This document shows, piece after piece, positions 6,516-10,656 of a stretch of 10,656 bases of DNA; the stretch's first letter is position 1, and every line of letters begins with the position of its first letter. This DNA comes from Dehalococcoidia bacterium. Lineage in GTDB: Bacteria > Chloroflexota > Dehalococcoidia > GIF9 > AB-539-J10. Where the stretch lies: the NCBI GenBank assembly GCA_004377135.1, contig SOHS01000123.1, positions 1 through 10,656 of the forward strand, read 5' to 3'. The notes beneath the pieces are model-generated. The model ran no database searches. It saw only the letters and a program-made list of their open reading frames with translations, and had not been told where the DNA came from. The position numbers were made by a program, and so were the translations under genes.

Positions 6516-6588
6516 TGGTCGTCGTTCCTCTTAGTCCAGGCAAATTCTGGAGTTTCGCCCGGATGCAATTGGTTATTTTGTAAGCCAT
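6508..6588 (-). CDS. 26-residue leader ORF of trxB with a ferredoxin-like N-terminus
   Basis: On the minus strand an ATG at 6586-6588 is preceded by a perfect AAGGAG (6597-6602) at an 8-nt gap, a stronger site than that of trxB itself. The product is MAYKITNCIRAKLQNLPG followed by LRGTTTNG, and its TAA overlaps the trxB start (ATGGCTAA). MAYKITN-CI resembles the opening of 2[4Fe-4S] ferredoxins (MAYKIT-DECI type), but the cysteine motif CxxCxxC does not follow. It could be the 5' stub of a deleted ferredoxin gene whose translation signals now serve trxB, or a short coupling peptide. The ribosome binding site is observed; the ferredoxin origin is inference. Confidence 0.45.
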   Translation of the reverse strand: MAYKITNCIRAKLQNLPGLRGTTTNG

Positions 6589-6602
6589 CTGCTAATCTCC
6601 TT

Positions 6603-7140
6603 GGATTATCGTTATTTAACTACAGCACTCTGGTCTCTTTGGTAAGCGAACGCAGCTTGGGGTTCATAAGCCCATTTCCTTTTAAGCCGATTATCAGGCA
6701 ATCAATCTTATCATTGAAGCTCCTTTTATAACATAATTGCTTTTTTTGAGTGGTACTAATTTCGTAGTTATTGAATTCGTGCCCTAGAATTTCGACAATC
6801 ATCGATATTTCAGTTCAATCTAACCTTTTCATCGCTTGTATGGGTCCGCCACGGTAAAACTTGGATACTCCACGGTTAACACCCAATCTCCACATTAGAC
6901 CTTAGCAGGTAAAACCACTGCCCAGGAAATAGCATAACATAGCCAGCCCTCCTACTCCTAGTCCTTGCCACCCTGCTGGCCAGGAAAGTTGTTTGGAAGA
7001 GGAGGTCATTTGCCTGCTGCCATTTTCTGCAGGACAACCGAGTCTGCCTTGGCTGGTAATGTAGGGCAAAGTTATCGAGGGCGGGCAAACGAGTTTTGTC
7101 TATCTCTGTGAGTCATGTTATGGGTAAACAAGGCACCCTG
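6603..7140. other. stretch without a convincing gene between trxB leader and tsaA promoter
   Basis: About 540 bases carry no ORF with both a recognisable product and a ribosome binding site. A minus-strand frame at 6620-6802 (60 residues, starting MIVEILGHEFNNYEISTTQK) has plausible protein-like composition but no Shine-Dalgarno and no recognised family. A plus-strand stretch around 6950-7050 reads PALLLLVLATLLARKVVW and then a cysteine-containing tail (FACCHFLQDNRVCLGW), but a stop directly precedes it and no start is seen. These may be remnants. No tRNA, repeat array or terminator was seen. Confidence 0.4.
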
Positions 7141-7146
7141 TTTGGC

Positions 7147-7174
7147 TTGTGAACTATGTGACTAATGATATAAT
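7147..7174 (+). promoter_or_regulatory. sigma-70 type promoter with extended -10, upstream of tsaA
   Basis: The -35 candidate is TTGTGA (7147-7152), followed by a 16-nt spacer and a perfect TATAAT (7169-7174). The TG one base before the hexamer (TGATATAAT) makes an extended -10. Transcription would start near 7181, giving a leader of roughly 37 nt before the ATG at 7218 and driving the tsaA-tauE pair. This is the clearest promoter in the window. Confidence 0.65.
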
Positions 7175-7217
7175 TTGAAGAATCAAAAGCTGAGTTAGTA
7201 AGACTTAGGGCAGTCTG

Positions 7218-7682
7218 ATGGAAGAGAGGCATAGCCTGGAATTGAAGCCGATCGGGATAATTCATTCGCCTTACAAGAATGCGGGGGCAGCCCCTTATCA
7301 AGGCTATAAAACTGAGGAGATTTCTCAGATAGAGGTATTTAAGGAATTCGAGGAAGGCTTAAAGGACATTGAGGGATTCTCTCATATTATCGTCATTTAT
7401 TGGTTTCATAAGTCTCAGGGATACCATCTGTTGGTTAAGACGCCCTGGGACGATAATTTACATGGTCTTTTCACCACCAGGTCACCACATAGGCCTTGTC
7501 CCCTGGGGTTGACCGTAGTGGAGCTAGTAGCCAGGGAAAAGAATATCCTGAAGGTGAAGGGACTGGACGCCATAGACGATACCCCTCTTTTAGACATCAA
7601 GCCCTATATTCCTTCAATAGACGAAAGGGCGTTTGTCAAACTTGGCTGGCTGGAAGGCAAGCTGGGAAAGGGAAGAAGCTGA
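7218..7682 (+). CDS. TrmO/TsaA-family (YaeB-like) SAM-dependent methyltransferase
   Basis: Proteins of this family (TrmO in E. coli) methylate N6 of t6A37 in certain threonine tRNAs using S-adenosylmethionine. The 154 residues cover the UPF0066 beta-barrel: PIGIIHSPY (11-19), EGFSHIIVIYWFH (52-64), LHGLFTTRSPHRPCPLG (81-97) and DDTPLLDIKPYIP (120-132). The protein is shorter than E. coli TrmO because it lacks the C-terminal extension, as is common for the archaeal and anaerobe-type versions. These short members sometimes act on other substrates, so the exact reaction is not certain. The ATG has only a weak AGGG at 7207-7210. A good promoter lies just upstream. The TGA stop overlaps the probable CTG start of the next gene. 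Confidence 0.88.
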   Translation: MEERHSLELKPIGIIHSPYKNAGAAPYQGYKTEEISQIEVFKEFEEGLKDIEGFSHIIVIYWFHKSQGYHLLVKTPWDDNLHGLFTTRSPHRPCPLGLTVVELVAREKNILKVKGLDAIDDTPLLDIKPYIPSIDERAFVKLGWLEGKLGKGRS

Positions 7683-8491
7683 CAGCAATTCACATCTCCA
7701 TACTGCTGGCCGCAGGGGCGGGTGCTGGTTTTGCCAGCGGACTGCTGGGAGTTGGTGGCGGGTTCATCATGGCTCCCGTCAGCTACTGGCTTATCCTGGC
7801 TATGGGTATCTCTCCAGACATTGCCATAAGAATAGCCTTCGGGACAAGTTTGCTGGTGATTTTGCCCACAGCGATAAGTGGCACCTGGAGACATAATAAG
7901 AAGAAGGCAGTTCACTGGAAAACCTCCTTAATTCTAGGCCCATGTGCCCTGGTCGGGGCCGTGTTTGGAGCTACTCTGGCAACTCATCTTTCAAATAAGA
8001 TACTGGAGATAGGCTTTGGAGGACTGGTTCTGGCTGTTGCCTTATGGATGGGCTTGGGACTAATGCCAAAATTGAGAAGAGGGGATGAAGAGCCACGGGA
8101 GAATTTCTGGCTTGTGGCGGCTTGCGGCTTCCCTATAGGCATGGTGAGCGGGTTGACCGGGCTTGGTGGCGGGGCATTGATAGTCCCCACACTGGTGTTG
8201 GTATTAAATTTTCCCATGCATATTGCCATAGGAACATCGGTAGCTTCAATAATATTTGCCAGCCTGGGTGGTATTGTCGGCTATATCGTAAATGGACTGG
8301 GAGTATCTGGCCTGCTCCCTCATTCCATAGGCTATGTAAATTTGCCAATATGGCTATGCCTGGCAGCTACCAGCATACCGTTGGCTCAGCTTGGAGCCCG
8401 GGTAGCACATGCCCTGCCTGCCAAACAACTGAGGTATATCTTTATTGCTTTTATGGTCTGCGTAGGACTAAGGATGATTGGCGTATTTTAA
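7679..8491 (+). CDS. TauE/SafE-family (sulfite exporter-like) membrane permease, probable CTG start
   Basis: The family moves sulfite, sulfonates or other small organic acids across the inner membrane; the substrate cannot be told here. The protein is very hydrophobic, with about eight membrane segments in two repeats. Each repeat carries the family signature: GLLGVGGGFIMAP near the N-terminus and GLTGLGGGALIVP in the middle, the second followed by HIAIGTSVASI. The frame is open far upstream to an ATG at 7496, but those 60 residues are hydrophilic and out of frame over tsaA. There is no ATG, GTG or TTG in frame between 7497 and the first membrane segment, so initiation most likely occurs at CTG 7679, which overlaps the tsaA stop (CTGA), giving about 270 residues. 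The gene body is secure; the start is inference. Confidence 0.87.
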   Translation: MTAIHISILLAAGAGAGFASGLLGVGGGFIMAPVSYWLILAMGISPDIAIRIAFGTSLLVILPTAISGTWRHNKKKAVHWKTSLILGPCALVGAVFGATLATHLSNKILEIGFGGLVLAVALWMGLGLMPKLRRGDEEPRENFWLVAACGFPIGMVSGLTGLGGGALIVPTLVLVLNFPMHIAIGTSVASIIFASLGGIVGYIVNGLGVSGLLPHSIGYVNLPIWLCLAATSIPLAQLGARVAHALPAKQLRYIFIAFMVCVGLRMIGVF

Positions 8492-8500
8492 CCGGGCACA

Positions 8501-8546
8501 GGGCTTTGAGCCCTAAAAGGCACCAAAAAGTCGGCGGCATGGCCGC
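8501..8546. terminator. two short stem-loops between convergent tauE and the Trx/DsbD-like gene
   Basis: GGGCT-TTG-AGCCC (8501-8513) and GCGGC-ATG-GCCGC (8534-8546) are perfect 5-bp stems lying between two convergent genes. Neither is followed by a clear T tract on either strand, so a role as bidirectional terminator rests mainly on position. Confidence 0.3.
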
Positions 8547-8556
8547 ACTTACTGGT

Positions 8557-9801
8557 CTACCAGAGTACGCTGCATATAGGTTTTAGAAGCTCGAACCGGG
8601 TAGAGTAAAGGCAGCCCAGGAGCAGTACCCCCAGAATTATCAGTATTGCTGCACCTACTGGTCTGAAATATTTCGCATATCGCTCTCCCAGACCTGAATT
8701 CATAGCAATAGCAGCCGAGCCGAAGATAACGAGGTCGTCGAGCATAAAAAAGAGAACATACAGCAGGATGTAGCCATAATATTGGAGGGTGGTGAGACTG
8801 GCCAGAGATAGAACGTGCGTGAAAATCGCCGGAATTGCCGCTGAACAGACGAATTCGATAGAATTTACCAAAAAGGCAAGAGCTATAATTCCCGCTATCG
8901 TACCCAGGGTTAGGGGGGAAGACACGATCTTCTGTATTCTGGTCATCGTCTTTTTTCGGGATTCCTCGTCTGTAACTTCACAGACGATGGCGCCTTTTGT
9001 CTCTATGAATCCCCTTATTTGCAATATCCCTCCACCCAAAGCTACCAATCCAATCACAGTTGTCAATGGCTTGACGTAGCCGATGAACAGGAAAGCATTG
9101 AGCCATGCCGTCATGAAAAGAAAATACAGGACTCCTGAAGCCAAAACAAAAGAGCCGACAATCAGCCATATTCTTTTTCTATCTCTCAAGGTCGCTATCA
9201 GGGATATAAGGTAAACAAGCACCCACATAGCACAGGGATTGAAGCCATCCACAAGACCCAAAATTACGGCCAAAGCTGGAAGCGAATAATCAGCAGGTAC
9301 AATTTTTCCTATGATGGGCAATATAATCCCATCCCCAGGCTCTTCACCTGCCGGCGGCGGGCAGTTCCCCGCCAGACATTGTTGCAAAGCTTCCTCAATC
9401 GCTCTGCCCGTTGTTTCCTCAGATTCCCAACCACCAAATACTTGATTTCCGAATATTGTTATGGGAAACTCCGGCTCGTCTTCTATCCCCAGCTCTGCAA
9501 GCTTCTCCTGTAATAGGGCGCTTCCCGCGGGTGTACCGGCGTCGTGTGGGATAATTTGAATTGAGTATTTCTCGGCCAATTCTTCATTAAATGGCCTTTG
9601 TTCCTCACAGTGTGAACAGCCGGTAAGATAAAAGAAATGGACCTCAAACCCTTCACCGGTACCCGGCGTTCCCTGACTTGTGAATGCGATGACTATTCCC
9701 AGGATTATCAGGGATATGATGAGATATCTCTTGAATCGGTCCTGGAAGGTGTTTTTCAAAAAATTGGCCACCCTGTTGTAAACTGACAAATGCCACCTCA
9801 A
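8557..9801 (-). CDS. membrane-anchored thioredoxin-fold plus DsbD/CcdA-like transmembrane electron-transfer protein
   Basis: The 414 residues hold an N-terminal anchor (about 27-41) with positive charges before it, so the next domain should face outside. That domain is thioredoxin/glutaredoxin-like with the CxxC GCSHC (Cys62, Cys65) and a cis-Pro candidate EFPITIF (Pro113), plus two further cysteines (142, 147). A membrane part of about six helices follows. It contains DGFNPCAMWVL (Cys190) and SIEFVCSAAIP (Cys319), which correspond to the paired intramembrane cysteines of DsbD/CcdA. Such proteins carry electrons from cytoplasmic thioredoxin to extracytoplasmic thiols or cytochrome c maturation. 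The start is TTG 9801 with AGGAG eight bases upstream. A lipoprotein gene lies 105 nt upstream on the same strand. Intact trxB is in the window and could feed it via a thioredoxin encoded elsewhere. Confidence 0.88.
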   Translation of the reverse strand: MRWHLSVYNRVANFLKNTFQDRFKRYLIISLIILGIVIAFTSQGTPGTGEGFEVHFFYLTGCSHCEEQRPFNEELAEKYSIQIIPHDAGTPAGSALLQEKLAELGIEDEPEFPITIFGNQVFGGWESEETTGRAIEEALQQCLAGNCPPPAGEEPGDGIILPIIGKIVPADYSLPALAVILGLVDGFNPCAMWVLVYLISLIATLRDRKRIWLIVGSFVLASGVLYFLFMTAWLNAFLFIGYVKPLTTVIGLVALGGGILQIRGFIETKGAIVCEVTDEESRKKTMTRIQKIVSSPLTLGTIAGIIALAFLVNSIEFVCSAAIPAIFTHVLSLASLTTLQYYGYILLYVLFFMLDDLVIFGSAAIAMNSGLGERYAKYFRPVGAAILIILGVLLLGCLYSTRFELLKPICSVLW

Positions 9802-9837
9802 AATAGTTTCTCCTGTTCAGGATTTTCCACATGAAAG

Positions 9838-9850
9838 GCACATAGTGTGC
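9838..9850. other. short perfect hairpin in the spacer between lipoprotein and Trx/DsbD-like genes
   Basis: GCACA-TAG-TGTGC can form a 5-bp stem with a 3-base loop. There is no T run, so it is not a typical terminator. It may be a minor mRNA structure or chance. Confidence 0.2.
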
Positions 9851-9906
9851 GGGTCGCCACCTGGAAAACTATGCCCTCAGCTAAAATCGCTATTTATCTC
9901 CTAATA

Positions 9907-10575
9907 TCACCCAAACACACACGATGAACAAGACACTACTTCGAAAAATATACTCTCATTGTCCATATAACCTGCGACATCAAACACTATTACCGTGACT
10001 ATAACGTCACAGGCTGTATCTGGGGCAGTCCAGGTAATCATAGAGCCCTCCCCGGAAATTTCGCCACCATCGCATAACCATTCGAAAACCAGTTCTCCGC
10101 TCGTGTTTGAAGCAATGCACTCAATATCGTATTCTTTCTCTTTTCCGACCTTGTACCCCCAACTGGTTTCTTTCAAATATTTCGGCTCTCTGGCTGTAAC
10201 AATCAGGTTTTCAATAATTGGCAGAGTACCATTTGCCGCAATGAGAATTAATGATCCTGTGTCGTTACTATCCTGACCATCGTCGACCACAACTGTGATG
10301 TCATATCCACCAATTTCTTCAGGAGCAGTCCAGGTAACCTCAGGCCCTGTGCCAGTAAGTTCACCTCCGCTAGCCGACCAGTTATAGCTTAGCTCGTCGC
10401 CATCGTAGTCTGAAGCATTACACGTCACCTGGAGACTACCCAATGGAGCGGTCCAATTTGCCTCAGCTGCCAGGCTGCTGATAACTGGCCGGCGGTTGCC
10501 CGTGCAAGATGAGGCCAAGAGCAGCACTGCTATCGCCATGATTACCATAATTGCCAGACATCTTTTTATGTTCAT
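9907..10575 (-). CDS. putative lipoprotein with two PKD/Ig-like domains
   Basis: The 222-residue protein opens with a signal peptide (Lys4, Arg5, then a hydrophobic run to Leu20) and a lipobox-like LLASSC, so Cys24 would be lipidated after cleavage. Residues around 28-115 and 118-215 each form a PKD/Ig-type beta repeat with the shared pattern GGE(L/I)(T/S)G-G followed by TWTAP (ASGGELTGTGPEVTWTAP; DGGEISGEGSMITWTAP) and YDGDELSYNW or LVFEWLCDGG strands. Such domains usually mediate binding at the cell surface; the ligand is unknown. The tail ends SCSSCVFG with a CxxC-like pair. The start ATG has AAGGAGAG six to eight bases upstream. The gene sits upstream of the Trx/DsbD-like gene in the same direction, so the cysteines here might be substrates of that protein (inference). 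Confidence 0.8.
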   Translation of the reverse strand: MNIKRCLAIMVIMAIAVLLLASSCTGNRRPVISSLAAEANWTAPLGSLQVTCNASDYDGDELSYNWSASGGELTGTGPEVTWTAPEEIGGYDITVVVDDGQDSNDTGSLILIAANGTLPIIENLIVTAREPKYLKETSWGYKVGKEKEYDIECIASNTSGELVFEWLCDGGEISGEGSMITWTAPDTACDVIVTVIVFDVAGYMDNESIFFEVVSCSSCVFG

Positions 10576-10621
10576 TAGTTTCTCTCCTTAAAGCCTCTTC
10601 CGTTCCAACATGTACCCAGGG

Positions 10622-10655
10622 CATCACATATATTACCACTTTTATAATGGTGATG
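10622..10655. promoter_or_regulatory. inverted repeat CATCAC/GTGATG upstream of the lipoprotein gene, at window edge
   Basis: CATCAC (10622-10627) and GTGATG (10650-10655) are exact complements flanking a 22-base AT-rich core. The position, about 50-80 bases before the lipoprotein start, fits an operator or promoter area, but the window ends here and no convincing -35/-10 pair was found. Confidence 0.25.
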
Positions 10656-10656
10656 A

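Noticed and set aside
6876..7088. 70-residue minus-strand ORF in the spacer before tsaA
   Set aside because: Unlikely composition with no ribosome binding site and no recognised motif.
7496..7678. 60-residue N-terminal extension of the TauE/SafE protein from ATG 7496
   Set aside because: It is the +1 reading of conserved tsaA sequence, is hydrophilic and low-complexity, and has no ribosome binding site; TauE proteins start just before the first membrane helix.
8122..8586. 154-residue plus-strand ORF inside tauE
   Set aside because: Out-of-frame shadow of the TauE/SafE coding sequence with unlikely composition (rich in Trp, His, Arg and Cys).

Overview
The window (about 10.7 kb, moderate GC, AT-leaning spacers) looks like a chromosomal segment of an anaerobic bacterium. 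The best guess is the Chloroflexota class Dehalococcoidia or a close relative. That is an inference from the radA-ispD-ispF gene order, the style of the MobB and NifU-like proteins and a ferredoxin-like leader, not from any marker gene.

Positions 1-2166 (+ strand) hold a housekeeping run: the 3' part of radA, whose last codons lie in an AT-rich repeat, then ispD and ispF overlapping by 16 nt (non-mevalonate isoprenoid pathway). A spacer with pieces of a decayed reading frame leads to coaE (last step of CoA synthesis). A 31-residue ORF with a very good ribosome binding site overlaps the end of coaE.

Positions 3169-5569 (+ strand) form an Fe-S/molybdenum-cofactor type cluster. It contains an Mrp/ApbC-like P-loop ATPase that lacks the usual CxxC, an IscU/NifU-like scaffold with all three cluster cysteines, a mobB-like gene broken by two stops and a frameshift, and the wreck of a J-domain gene. 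The first two genes look intact and the last two are decaying, so the 3' end of this operon appears to be eroding.

Positions 5574-6588 (- strand) hold an intact thioredoxin reductase. It is preceded by a 26-codon leader ORF whose first residues resemble the start of a bacterial-type ferredoxin and whose stop overlaps the trxB start. About 600 bases follow with no convincing gene.

Positions 7142-8491 (+ strand) carry a good extended -10 promoter, a TrmO/TsaA-family tRNA methyltransferase gene and a TauE/SafE membrane permease that seems to start at a CTG overlapping the upstream stop codon.

Positions 8557-10575 (- strand) encode a membrane-anchored thioredoxin-fold plus DsbD/CcdA-like electron-transfer protein. 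Just upstream of it is a putative PKD-domain lipoprotein. No rRNA, tRNA, CRISPR array, insertion sequence or phage gene was recognised. No single obviously new system stands out. The most informative oddities are the cysteine-less Mrp, the decayed mobB and J-domain tail, the ferredoxin-like leader of trxB, and the Asn in place of a metal-binding Glu in IspF.
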